Positions 18,538 to 26,845 of a stretch of DNA of 64,000 bases are shown here, in pieces (positions within the stretch are counted from its first letter, which is position 1; the number at the start of each line of letters is the position of its first letter). Made by a program: the position numbers and the translations under genes. The stretch spans positions 1 to 64,000 of the forward strand of contig CALUZO010000004.1 in the NCBI GenBank assembly GCA_944325305.1, read 5' to 3'. This stretch comes from an uncultured Rikenellaceae bacterium (GTDB taxonomy: Bacteria; Bacteroidota; Bacteroidia; Bacteroidales; Rikenellaceae). The notes under the pieces were generated by a model. That model was not told the DNA's origin. It saw only the letters and a list, made by a program, of their open reading frames with translations, and did not search any database.

Positions 18538-19029
18538 TCAGAGAATCTTGAGCGCTATGGCTGCGCACGCTTCGGCATCGGCCAATGCGTGATGGTGCTG
18601 CCGCAGGTCATATCCACAGCGAGCAGCGACTGTAGGCAGCTTGTGATTAGGCAAATCGGGAAACACCCGGCGTGCTGCCCGGCACGTGCAATGGAATTCG
18701 TACCCCGGATATCGCATCTCATATAGCCGGAACACAGCCCTGAGACACCTCTCATCGAAAGCACTGTTGTGAGCGACAAGCGGAAGTCCGAGGATCTTCG
18801 GTGCAATCTCGCACCATACGTCTGGAAAATCGGGAGCATAGAGCGTGTCTTCGAAAACCATTCCGTGAATCGAGGTTGTGAAACGCGAATAAAAATTCGG
18901 GCGGGGACGTATAAGCCGATGTATGGTGCCAGTTGTTTCACCGTTTTCCACCACGACAACACCCACGCTGCATATACTGGTGGGACTGCCGTTGGCTGTC
19001 TCGAAGTCTATGGCCGCAAAATCCAACAT
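18538..19029 (-). CDS. DnaQ-like 3'-5' exonuclease (DEDDh)
   Basis: A 163-residue exonuclease domain protein. Exo I is FAAIDFET (D8, E10), Exo II is AHNSAFDERCL, and Exo III is HHALADAEACA with the catalytic His and Asp. Such single-domain proteins resemble the epsilon subunit of DNA polymerase III or small RNases; which of the two cannot be told. ATG at 19029 is used because the family starts there; the longer frame adds ten residues of no clear origin. It is last in the orf99-mutL-rhomboid-EEP operon, 51 nt after its neighbour. Confidence 0.85.
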   Translation of the reverse strand: MLDFAAIDFETANGSPTSICSVGVVVVENGETTGTIHRLIRPRPNFYSRFTTSIHGMVFEDTLYAPDFPDVWCEIAPKILGLPLVAHNSAFDERCLRAVFRLYEMRYPGYEFHCTCRAARRVFPDLPNHKLPTVAARCGYDLRQHHHALADAEACAAIALKIL

Positions 19030-19080
19030 TACAGGAATCCTCAATCGACAATAATACACGAAAAGTCACCCGAAGCTGTA

Positions 19081-20211
19081 TCAAAAGCCGAATTGAACGA
19101 CCACCGGTTTATGGTCGGAATATGTGACCTCGGGAGAATCATAGCTCAGGGCTTTCAATCCGGGAGAGTACATCACATAGTCGATCCTGAACATATTGAA
19201 CAACCCGTTATATGTATTTGGCATACCTTTCCCTTTTTCCACAAATGCATCGAGCAAATCTCCTCGGATGGTCGTATAGACATAAGACATGGGGGTATCG
19301 TTGAAGTCTCCGCATACGATCACATCATAAGGAGAGGAAGCGATTGCTACCGCAAGTGAATCCGCCTGTCCGGCCCTTTGGGTAAATCCGCGCCAGAGTT
19401 TGCCTGCGATGTTGCGCACCTTTTCTTCGCGCCCTTCATCATGCAGGTACTCCTGGCTGTCGATGTATGCCCTGTCTTCCTTATTCACGGATGTGGTCTG
19501 CAGATGATTGTTGAAAATACGAAGGGTATCGCTGTCTATTCGCACATCGGCCCATATCGACGAATTGCTCGACTCGGGATAGTCTATCGTCCCCGAAGCG
19601 ATTATCGGATACTTGCTGTACACGGCAAGCCCCCATCCCTCTCCATAGCTGTTGGGGACCTTGTAGTGTATCATATCATAACGGAGATTCAACATGGAAT
19701 CTATCTTGGTTTTTGGGTTAAGATATGTAGTCTGGTATTCTTGAAGGCAAAGTATATCGGGTTCAAGTTCATTTATGAACGCTACCGTTTCATCGAGAGA
19801 GGAGGTCAGTCCGTCTTCCGCCTCTTTCAGAAAACCCATAACGTTGTAGGTGACGAAAGTAAATTCAGTCCCGTCGTATTCCTCGGGCACTCCATTCTTG
19901 GCGGATCGGAAAAACAGCTTCACATCGCCCAGACACAAAAGCAAGACAGCCAACGGAATCAGTACATAGAGACGCCATTTTACTATCCAGAACAGCATCA
20001 GAGCCACGTTGGCAAGAAATATGAGCGGAGCCCCCAATCCCGCAAAAGCAAAAAACCACGTATCAGCGGGATCTACATATTTTGCCATGAAGGCCGACAC
20101 CATCAAAACGGCAAAGAATATGGTAACCGCCACCATGACAAAGTTGAACAGATGCCCTATCTTGCGTCCACGTCTTCGTTTCTCGGAACCGTATGTGCCA
20201 TAATTTTCCAT
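19081..20211 (-). CDS. membrane-anchored endonuclease/exonuclease/phosphatase family protein
   Basis: A 376-residue protein with a basic N-terminus (RRRGRK), three hydrophobic helices (about 24-45, 52-76, 80-98) and an EEP domain facing away from the membrane. Catalytic motifs are visible in order: FVTYNVMGF (metal-contacting Asn), CLQEYQ (metal-binding Glu), FNNHLQ, CGDFNDTP (Asp/Asn), IDYVMYS and SDHKPVVV (final Asp-His). The family contains nucleases, sphingomyelinases and inositol phosphatases. Three helices before the domain are the common Bacteroidetes layout, for which no substrate is established. It lies 12 nt after the rhomboid gene. Confidence 0.85.
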   Translation of the reverse strand: MENYGTYGSEKRRRGRKIGHLFNFVMVAVTIFFAVLMVSAFMAKYVDPADTWFFAFAGLGAPLIFLANVALMLFWIVKWRLYVLIPLAVLLLCLGDVKLFFRSAKNGVPEEYDGTEFTFVTYNVMGFLKEAEDGLTSSLDETVAFINELEPDILCLQEYQTTYLNPKTKIDSMLNLRYDMIHYKVPNSYGEGWGLAVYSKYPIIASGTIDYPESSNSSIWADVRIDSDTLRIFNNHLQTTSVNKEDRAYIDSQEYLHDEGREEKVRNIAGKLWRGFTQRAGQADSLAVAIASSPYDVIVCGDFNDTPMSYVYTTIRGDLLDAFVEKGKGMPNTYNGLFNMFRIDYVMYSPGLKALSYDSPEVTYSDHKPVVVQFGF

Positions 20212-20223
20212 AGCCTATGCCGG

Positions 20224-20919
20224 TTAATAATATATCTTTCCTTTTTTCCTCCAGAACCAGAGCAGCAAAAAGCCCCATAACATACCGCCGAGATGGGCAA
20301 AATGCGCTATATTGTCCATCGTGCCCGAAACTCCGAAGAAGAGTTCCAATGCACCGTATATTATGACGAAATATTTGGCTTTGATCGGGATGGGAGGTAT
20401 AAGAAGCATAAGAGTCGCGTTCGGATACAACATGCCGAAGGCAAGCAATATCCCGAATACTGCTCCCGAGGCGCCCAATGTCGGCACATTAATACGATCC
20501 GCAAGAGTGCTGACGGAAGCCAAGCCTTCATGCACATTTTGTGCAATATTACTGATTTCTATCGCACTAACACCCAACTGGATAAGCGCCGCACCTACAC
20601 CCGTTACCAGATAATATATCAAAAAACGCCTGCTACCGAGACTCTGCTCGAGTATACGTCCGAACATCCACAGAGCGAACATATTAAAGAATATATGGTC
20701 CAGACTTCCGTGCATGAACATATAGGTCACCAACTGGTGCGGCATGAAAAAAGGACTTTCCGGATAGAAAAGTGCCAGATTTGCCAACATCCAGTTTTTC
20801 ACTCCTAACGGCAAAACCTCGAATGCCAGAAACACCAGTATATTTATCGCCAAAAGGTTGAGTACGACAGGCGGGGTTCGCAGAACCTGACTCATGCGGT
20901 TTGATTGCATGGCATTCAT
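20224..20919 (-). CDS. rhomboid intramembrane serine protease
   Basis: A six-helix intramembrane protease, 231 residues. The catalytic dyad is visible: S151 in LGASGAVFG and H209 in FAHLGG. The oxyanion-helping H70-x4-H75-x3-N79 pattern of loop 1/helix 2 is intact (HGSLDHIFFN). Rhomboids cleave transmembrane segments of membrane proteins; the target here is unknown. It sits 11 nt after mutL. The mutL-rhomboid pairing is common in Bacteroidales, to my knowledge, without a shown functional link. Confidence 0.92.
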   Translation of the reverse strand: MNAMQSNRMSQVLRTPPVVLNLLAINILVFLAFEVLPLGVKNWMLANLALFYPESPFFMPHQLVTYMFMHGSLDHIFFNMFALWMFGRILEQSLGSRRFLIYYLVTGVGAALIQLGVSAIEISNIAQNVHEGLASVSTLADRINVPTLGASGAVFGILLAFGMLYPNATLMLLIPPIPIKAKYFVIIYGALELFFGVSGTMDNIAHFAHLGGMLWGFLLLWFWRKKGKIYY

Positions 20920-20930
20920 ATAATAGTTGT

Positions 20931-22814
20931 TTATTTTAATCGTTTTTTAATTTCTTCATTGCTAAAAGCGGTCATTACAGCGAGACCGGAAGGGGTATAA
21001 CTGTAATCGGCACACGCCGAAAGCTGCTCTACCAGCGACATGAGTTCTTCCCGCGTAGGATTCTGCCCCTTGGCACGCGACCCCATGGCTGCCATTGCGG
21101 CCGCAACACGTTCCTTCTTCAGTTGGCCGGTATTTCGTCCGCCATCCCTGACAGCGTCGATAATGTCGTATATCAGCTCTTGCGGAGCGATGCCCGTCAG
21201 ATCGGCAGGCACACCGCCGATCTCAACAGTATGTTCATCGGGCAGGGATATATCGAATCCGAATGCCGCAAAATCCAGAAGATTTTCCTTAATCAAAATT
21301 ATATCGTCGAACGAAAGCGTAATCCGTTCCGGAAAAAGTAATTGCTGCGTAACGGCGCTGTCATTTCTGAGCATTGAAAGATAGCGGTCATAAAGCACGG
21401 CTTCCCAGGCACGGCAGCGATCGACAACGACGAGCATCCCTCCTACCGAAGTAGCGAAATAGCGCTGTCCGAGCGGAAGTATATCAATTGAATCTCCAAC
21501 ATCTTCGAGTTGCAGGGCCGTTTGACTGATATCGTCGCCGTCTATATATTCCATCACCGAATTACGGTAATCGTCTTCAAGAGTATCCGGATCCGCTATT
21601 CCTTCGAACTCATCGGAGCTTCTGCTTCCCCGAGAAGACAACGGAATCCCGAAGTCGGCAAGCCCTGCACGACTCGAACGGCCTTTCGGCTCATCGCTGC
21701 CATATTTCGTGAAAGGATTGAACTCGGGATTAGCGGTAATGCCGGGGATCTTGTAAGTCCCGTTATCCCTTGCCACCGGAATCTCGAATGAGGTATCCAT
21801 GTCGAAATCCATAGGAGGAACGGCACCCGACTTTGCAAGGCTCTCTCGTACCGCAGCGTTTATTATCTGCCATATTTCGAGACCATCCGTAAATTTAACT
21901 TCCGTCTTTTGCGGATGCACGTTAACGTCTATTTTTTCCGGGTCAATGATCAGGTAAATAAAATACGAAGGTTGTGTGTTGGCCGGGATCAACTTCTCAT
22001 AGGCCGACACAACTGCTTTGTGAAAATACGGGCTTTTGAAATAGCGACCATTCACAAACAGGAACTGCTCCTTATTCGTCTGGCGAGCCGAGTCCGGCGA
22101 ACCCGTAAAGCCTTCTATCCTGACGATAGAGGTATCGGTCTCCACGTCGAGTAGTTTCCTGGCTATATTCTTGCCTATAACGCCCACAATTCTCTGACGA
22201 AGAGTCGAAGGCGGCAATTTGGAAACAAGCGCATCGTTATCGTAAAGCGTGAAGGCAATCGAGGGATTGCACAAGGCCACACGTTGAAACTCGGCCATAA
22301 TATGTCGGGCTTCGGTAGAACTTTTCTCAAGGAATCGCCGACGGGCAGGAACATTATAGAAAAGGTTTTTAACGATGAACTGCGATCCGACTGGAACATT
22401 GACACTGTTCTGGCTCACGAATTTACCTCCGGCAAGCTCTACCTTGGTTCCCAATTCGCTGTCACACGGACGGGTACGCAATTCCACCTCTGCTACCGAG
22501 GCTATCGACGCAAGCGCCTCGCCGCGAAAGCCGAAAGTATGAAGTGTGTATATGTCCTCCGCTTCCCGTATCTTGCTGGTAGCGTGTCTGTCGAAGGCGA
22601 GACGCGCATCTACGGGAGACATCCCGCATCCGTCGTCGACGATCTGAATAAGCTCCTTCCCTCCGTCTCTGAAATTAACCGTAATGCTTTTTGCTCCGGC
22701 GTCGACGGCATTCTCCATCATCTCCTTGACTACTGAAGACGGCCTGTTTACGACCTCTCCCGCTGCTATCTGGTTAGCCACAGACTCGGATAACAACCTT
22801 ATTTTATCCGTCAT
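20931..22814 (-). CDS. mutL: DNA mismatch repair protein MutL
   Basis: A 627-residue MutL. The GHKL ATPase half is intact: EMMENAVDAGA (31-41, catalytic E31), DDGCGM (60-65) and GFRGEAL (95-101); NVHPQKTEVKF (298-308) marks the transducer domain. The C-terminal dimerisation domain retains the fold, but the usual endonuclease motif DQHAxxExxxxE is replaced by DRCRAWEAVLYD (465-476), and the CPHGRP zinc motif by CADYSYTPSG (601-610). It therefore probably lacks the nicking activity of MutL from most bacteria without MutH. ATG 22814 is chosen because the conserved N-terminus (IRLLSESVANQIAAGEV) starts right after it. It lies 13 nt after orf99. Confidence 0.93.
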   Translation of the reverse strand: MTDKIRLLSESVANQIAAGEVVNRPSSVVKEMMENAVDAGAKSITVNFRDGGKELIQIVDDGCGMSPVDARLAFDRHATSKIREAEDIYTLHTFGFRGEALASIASVAEVELRTRPCDSELGTKVELAGGKFVSQNSVNVPVGSQFIVKNLFYNVPARRRFLEKSSTEARHIMAEFQRVALCNPSIAFTLYDNDALVSKLPPSTLRQRIVGVIGKNIARKLLDVETDTSIVRIEGFTGSPDSARQTNKEQFLFVNGRYFKSPYFHKAVVSAYEKLIPANTQPSYFIYLIIDPEKIDVNVHPQKTEVKFTDGLEIWQIINAAVRESLAKSGAVPPMDFDMDTSFEIPVARDNGTYKIPGITANPEFNPFTKYGSDEPKGRSSRAGLADFGIPLSSRGSRSSDEFEGIADPDTLEDDYRNSVMEYIDGDDISQTALQLEDVGDSIDILPLGQRYFATSVGGMLVVVDRCRAWEAVLYDRYLSMLRNDSAVTQQLLFPERITLSFDDIILIKENLLDFAAFGFDISLPDEHTVEIGGVPADLTGIAPQELIYDIIDAVRDGGRNTGQLKKERVAAAMAAMGSRAKGQNPTREELMSLVEQLSACADYSYTPSGLAVMTAFSNEEIKKRLK

Positions 22815-22827
22815 GCTTTCTCTCCGG

Positions 22828-23127
22828 TTATAACTTGAACAACACCCACCATAAGGCCAAAAACAACAATACAATAAAGATCACTATCCTCAAAGGACGC
22901 GACGGATTGTGCCGTTTGCTGAGCGAACGGTCGGTTCCGCGCCTCACCGCTATGCTGCGAAGGAGGTATTGACCCGGCTTATATTCTCCTTCGGGCAAAG
23001 GCTCGTCACGCTCCCCGAGCAGTTCGCGTCGACGTTCCTCGCGACGTTCCTTTTCGGGATCGTAATGCCGCGGAATATAGGTAAACTGGCGCGGCTTCTG
23101 TGTACGGAAAGCTGTGAACTTTATCAT
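22828..23127 (-). CDS. small basic membrane protein upstream of mutL
   Basis: A 99-residue protein with a strongly charged N-terminal region (about 20-80, rich in Arg, Glu and Pro) and a single hydrophobic helix at the C-terminus (about 80-97), ending LALWWVLFKL. Proteins with a start like FRTQKPRQFTYIPRHYDPEKE are, to my knowledge, commonly found directly before mutL in Bacteroidales and have no assigned function. The topology suggests a tail-anchored inner-membrane protein with the charged part in the cytoplasm. It is the first gene of the mutL operon. Confidence 0.75.
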   Translation of the reverse strand: MIKFTAFRTQKPRQFTYIPRHYDPEKERREERRRELLGERDEPLPEGEYKPGQYLLRSIAVRRGTDRSLSKRHNPSRPLRIVIFIVLLFLALWWVLFKL

Positions 23128-23161
23128 GTCTGTTTATCGAATATTTCTTGAGACTGCAAAC

Positions 23162-23217
23162 AAAAAAAGCGCCCCATACAAAGATAACGAAATTTCTATC
23201 CTTTCAGTACGGGACGC
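23162..23217 (-). terminator. strand-specific terminator of grpE-dnaJ
   Basis: On the minus strand an 11-bp stem (nine Watson-Crick pairs and two G-U pairs) is followed by seven U residues, 27 nt after the dnaJ stop. The two positions that are G-U on the minus strand would be A-C mismatches on the plus strand, so the hairpin works in one direction only. Confidence 0.75.
23179..23186 (-). promoter_or_regulatory. predicted -7 element of the orf99-mutL operon
   Basis: On the minus strand this reads TATCTTTG, the commonest form of the Bacteroidetes -7 box. It lies inside the loop region of the dnaJ terminator and 52 nt before the orf99 start. No TTTG is seen at -33. Confidence 0.5.
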
Positions 23218-23243
23218 CTTGTTATTAATTCTCTTTAAACAGA

Positions 23244-24410
23244 TCAAGCTCTGAAAAAGCTACGCATTTTATCGAAGATATTCTGTTTCTTGTTTTCCGC
23301 TTTCGAGAACGACGGCATGGCAGACAACTGTTCCATAAGCCTTTTCTCGTCGGCCGACAACTTGGAGGGAACCGCTATGTCTACCACAGCGAGTATATCG
23401 CCACGTCCATAACCGTTCACATCCGGGATACCTTTACCCTTCAGGCGCAGAACCTGTCCTGCCTGCGTACCTGGCTGTATCTTAATCTTGGCCTTGCCGT
23501 CAATGGTCGGAACCTCAACGCTACCGCCCAAAACGGCAGTCGGGATCGTCAAATTGAGATTATAGAGAAGATCATTGCCGTCACGTTCCAGTTCGGGATG
23601 TTTTTCTTCCTCTATGACCACAAGCAAGTCTCCGTTCACGCCACCGTGGCGTGCCGCATTACCCTTGCCGCTTACCGACAGTTGCATGCCCTCGCCCACT
23701 CCGGCCGGTATTTTAATTTCGATAACCTCTTCTCCGCGGAAGATCCCCTCGCCTTTGCATTTCGGACACGGATCTGTTATGACCCTACCTTCACCGTGAC
23801 ACGTAGGACATGCAGAAGTGGTCTGGGTGCGTCCGAAGAAAGTATTGACTACCTGGGTCACATATCCGCTGCCATTGCATGTGGGGCATGTTTTATAAGA
23901 GTCCTTGTTTTTGGCCCCTGTTCCATTGCAGGCATCGCAGGCGACCATTTTGTTTATCTTGAGTTTTTTGGTTGTGCCATTGGCTATCTCCTTGAGTGTA
24001 AGTCTGACTTTAACTCTCAGATCCGATCCTCGGTTCATTCTTGGCGCACCTTCTGTCGACCCGCCGAATCCGCTGAAACCTCCACCGAAATGACCGCCGA
24101 AAATATCCCCGAAATTTCGGAAAATATCCTCCATCGTAAAGCCGCCAGCTCCGGAGAAACCGCCACTTCCACCTGCAGCACCGCTCATGCCGGCATGCCC
24201 GAACTGATCGTAACGCGCCTTCTTATCCGGATTGCTGAGGACATCGTATGCCTCGGCGGCCTCCTTGAATTTCTCTTCTGCCTCCTTGTTGCCAGGATTT
24301 TTATCCGGATGGTACTTTATCGCCGCCTTGCGGTAGGCTTTTTTAATATCATCCGCACTGGCGTTCTTGTCCACCCCAAGAACCTCGTAATAATCTCTTT
24401 TAGTTGCCAT
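23244..24410 (-). CDS. dnaJ: molecular chaperone DnaJ
   Basis: Hsp40 co-chaperone that stimulates DnaK ATP hydrolysis and delivers unfolded clients. A 388-residue type I protein: J domain (5-70) with HPD at 34-36, Gly/Phe-rich linker (about 76-125), four CxxCxGxG zinc repeats ([32 protein letters not shown]; about 158-227), and two C-terminal substrate-binding beta domains with tail. It follows grpE by 22 nt in a two-gene heat-shock operon. dnaK is not in the window, as is usual in Bacteroidetes. No CIRCE operator is seen upstream. Confidence 0.97.
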   Translation of the reverse strand: MATKRDYYEVLGVDKNASADDIKKAYRKAAIKYHPDKNPGNKEAEEKFKEAAEAYDVLSNPDKKARYDQFGHAGMSGAAGGSGGFSGAGGFTMEDIFRNFGDIFGGHFGGGFSGFGGSTEGAPRMNRGSDLRVKVRLTLKEIANGTTKKLKINKMVACDACNGTGAKNKDSYKTCPTCNGSGYVTQVVNTFFGRTQTTSACPTCHGEGRVITDPCPKCKGEGIFRGEEVIEIKIPAGVGEGMQLSVSGKGNAARHGGVNGDLLVVIEEEKHPELERDGNDLLYNLNLTIPTAVLGGSVEVPTIDGKAKIKIQPGTQAGQVLRLKGKGIPDVNGYGRGDILAVVDIAVPSKLSADEKRLMEQLSAMPSFSKAENKKQNIFDKMRSFFRA

Positions 24411-24432
24411 TTATACTATATCTCCTACGGAC

Positions 24433-25026
24433 TTATTCACCCACCACCACTTTGGCGTGGCGTATAACCTTGTCTTTAAGCTGATAACCCTTCTGGGCTA
24501 CATCTATTATCTTTCCTTTGTTTTCCGGATCTCCGGGGAACTTTGCGACAGCTTCGTGAAAATCTGTATTCAGTTCGAGTCCCAAAGCATCGATTTCACT
24601 CAAACCCTTGGCCTTGAGCATGCCTCTGAGTTTCTGAGAAATCAACTCTATTCCCGAACGCACCGATTCTATGTCATCTGTTTTATGCATGGCATCCATT
24701 GCACGGTCCAGGTCGTCAAGGACGGGAAGCATGGCTTTTATAACCTCTTCACCGCCGGCGGCGGCTATCTCCATCTTTTCTCTGAGTGTCCGTTTTCGGT
24801 AGTTGTCGAATTCCGCCGAAAGGCGCAGGTATTTATCCTGCCATTCGCGGGCCGCTTTGTCCGAATCTGCCATCTCTGCCGCTTTGTCAGTCCGTTCGCC
24901 TTCATTGTCTGACACATTGGCATTTTCGGCATTTTGTCCGGATTCGGCCTCATTCGCACCATCCATTTCCTGCTCGCATGCAACATCCTGCATTTCAGCA
25001 CCTTCTGGATATGTTTTCTTTTTCAT
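24433..25026 (-). CDS. grpE: nucleotide exchange factor GrpE
   Basis: Releases ADP from DnaK to reset the chaperone cycle. The 197-residue protein begins with an acidic, low-complexity stretch (1-55), continues with the long coiled-coil helix containing DKYLRLSAEFDNYRKRT (about 64-85), and ends with the compact beta domain (FHEAVAKFPGDPENKGKI; VIRHAKVVV). ATG at 25026 gives the normal family length. It leads the grpE-dnaJ operon. Confidence 0.95.
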   Translation of the reverse strand: MKKKTYPEGAEMQDVACEQEMDGANEAESGQNAENANVSDNEGERTDKAAEMADSDKAAREWQDKYLRLSAEFDNYRKRTLREKMEIAAAGGEEVIKAMLPVLDDLDRAMDAMHKTDDIESVRSGIELISQKLRGMLKAKGLSEIDALGLELNTDFHEAVAKFPGDPENKGKIIDVAQKGYQLKDKVIRHAKVVVGE

Positions 25027-25220
25027 AATACATTATCGAATTTTGCTGTTCATACATCTTCAAATAATATACCAATGATTTTATCGGCAAAAACATAGAG
25101 TAAGACATTAACGATCAAATACCTTGAAACTCAAGATACCATATTTATATGCAATCATACTGGCATTTTGCAAGGTTTTTGATAAAGTACAATTCCGAAC
25201 TACCAAAAAACATTGTAATC

Positions 25221-25508
25221 ATGGGAAAATTCATGGAACTCATAAACGGAGAGACTCCCGTACTTGTTGATTTCTTTGCCACCTGGTGCGGCCCCTGCAA
25301 GGTCATGCATCCCATTCTTGAAGAGTTGAAAAAATCGGTGGGCGACAAAGCGGTCATTCTCAAAGTAGACATAGACAAAAACCGTGAACTGGCCTCGCAG
25401 TACAACGTAGCCTCGGTTCCTACGCTTATCGTCTTCCGCAAAGGCAAAGTTGCGTGGAGACAGAGCGGCGTAACACAGGCTTCGGACCTTGAGAAGGTAC
25501 TTTTATAG
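25221..25508 (+). CDS. trxA: thioredoxin
   Basis: A 95-residue thioredoxin with the active site WCGPC (C23, C26) in FFATWCGPCKVMHP and the cis-proline in ASVPTLIVF. It is slightly shorter than E. coli thioredoxin because the first helix is reduced. It serves as cytoplasmic disulfide reductant. ATG 25221 is chosen because the fold begins there; an upstream frame to 25149 would add 24 residues of no similarity. It diverges from grpE and ends at a perfect palindromic terminator. Confidence 0.92.
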   Translation: MGKFMELINGETPVLVDFFATWCGPCKVMHPILEELKKSVGDKAVILKVDIDKNRELASQYNVASVPTLIVFRKGKVAWRQSGVTQASDLEKVLL

Positions 25509-25540
25509 AAGCAACTATCCTGTATGACACATTAAAAAAA

Positions 25541-25572
25541 ACAGGGATGCCCACTCGAGTGGGCATCCCTGT
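25541..25572. terminator. bidirectional terminator, perfect 32-bp palindrome
   Basis: ACAGGGATGCCCACTC is followed at once by its exact complement, with an A run before and a T run of eight after. A textbook bidirectional terminator 32 nt after the thioredoxin stop. Confidence 0.85.
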
Positions 25573-25648
25573 TTTTTTTAATTGCGCCATGATTCGGAGA
25601 TCTCTCCATGAACTTGCAGTTATGCAGGAAAAATAGCGCCGAACAGAA

Positions 25649-25677
25649 TTGACAAATAGAAATTTTTGTTATATTTG
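25649..25677 (+). promoter_or_regulatory. predicted promoter of the galactose operon
   Basis: TTGAC at 25649-25653 and TATATTTG at 25670-25677, 16 nt apart. The -7 box is an exact TAnnTTTG. The galM start follows 48 nt later. Confidence 0.55.
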
Positions 25678-25725
25678 GTGGTTGCTATTTTGAGCACGCT
25701 ACCTAAAACACTAAAAACCTAAAAT

Positions 25726-26790
25726 ATGAGCAAAATAGAGGTCAGCCAGATCGCCTCCGAAAAGGCGAAAGGCGGAAAATTATCTCTTTACACACTAACC
25801 AACGCTTCAGGCGCACAAGTCAAACTTACGGATATCGGTGCCGCTATCGTAGGCATCACTGTTCCTGACAAAAATGGAGAAATGAAAGACGTCGCCCTCG
25901 GTTATCGCAACCTGGACGACTATTTTTATGACGGTCCCGCAGCAGGAAAGAATGTAGGCCGTTATGCCAACCGAATAGCCAAGGGACGTTTCACGCTCGA
26001 CGGCAAAGAGTATGAACTGCCTATCAACAACGGTCCCAACAGCCTTCACGGCGGACCCGAAGGCTTCGGAAATCATGTATGGGATTCGAAGATAGAGGGC
26101 GATACGGTAGTCTTCAGCATAGATTCACCGGACGGCGACCAAGGTTATCCCGGGAATCTCAAAGCTCAAGTAACCTACAAATGGAGCGACAACAATGACC
26201 TCGAGATTACATATAAAGCGACTACCGACGCCCCTACCGTCATAAACCTCACCAACCACTGCTATTTCAACCTGTCGGGGCACGACGCAGGCAGCATCCA
26301 CGACCACAAACTGACCATCTGGGCAACAAAGTGGCTCCCCACCGACGAGACGCAAATTCCTGTCGGAATAGCTCCCGTAAAGGATACTCCCATGGATTTC
26401 ACGACAGCCAAAGCTATCGGCCGCGATATCGACGCCGATTTCGAAGCTCTCAAGATAGGCGTCGGCTACGACCATTGCTGGCTGGCAGACGGATACAAGA
26501 AAGAAGGCAGCCTCGCAGAACGCCTGCGTAAAGTAGCCCTGCTCGAAGATCCGAAATCGGGCCGCTACCTCGAAATATATACCACACAACCAGCCGCCCA
26601 GGTTTACACAGGCAACTGGCTTTTGGGCTGCCCGGTATCTAAAAGCGGTTACGAATACAAAAACCGCGACGGCGTGGCCATAGAGTGCCAGGGAGCTCCC
26701 GACGCACCGAATCAACCGGAACTCCCGTCTCAAAGACTCGACCCGGGACAAGAGTACAGCCAACAAATAGTATTCTCGTTCAGGAAATAA
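25726..26790 (+). CDS. galM: aldose 1-epimerase (galactose mutarotase)
   Basis: Interconverts the alpha and beta anomers of galactose so that galactokinase receives its alpha form. At 354 residues it shows GKNVGRYANRIAKGRF (about 65-80), the HGG of NSLHGGPEGF, the catalytic His in NLTNHCYFNLSG (about 175), VGYDHCWL and the catalytic Glu region VAIECQGAPDAPNQPEL near the end. There is no signal peptide, so it acts in the cytoplasm. It is the first gene of galM-transporter-galK (gaps 55 and 47 nt), an order also known from Bacteroides. Confidence 0.93.
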   Translation: MSKIEVSQIASEKAKGGKLSLYTLTNASGAQVKLTDIGAAIVGITVPDKNGEMKDVALGYRNLDDYFYDGPAAGKNVGRYANRIAKGRFTLDGKEYELPINNGPNSLHGGPEGFGNHVWDSKIEGDTVVFSIDSPDGDQGYPGNLKAQVTYKWSDNNDLEITYKATTDAPTVINLTNHCYFNLSGHDAGSIHDHKLTIWATKWLPTDETQIPVGIAPVKDTPMDFTTAKAIGRDIDADFEALKIGVGYDHCWLADGYKKEGSLAERLRKVALLEDPKSGRYLEIYTTQPAAQVYTGNWLLGCPVSKSGYEYKNRDGVAIECQGAPDAPNQPELPSQRLDPGQEYSQQIVFSFRK

Positions 26791-26845
26791 ACCCAAAACA
26801 AAAATATCATTCAACTAATATTAACCTTAAACTCAACTAAAGATT

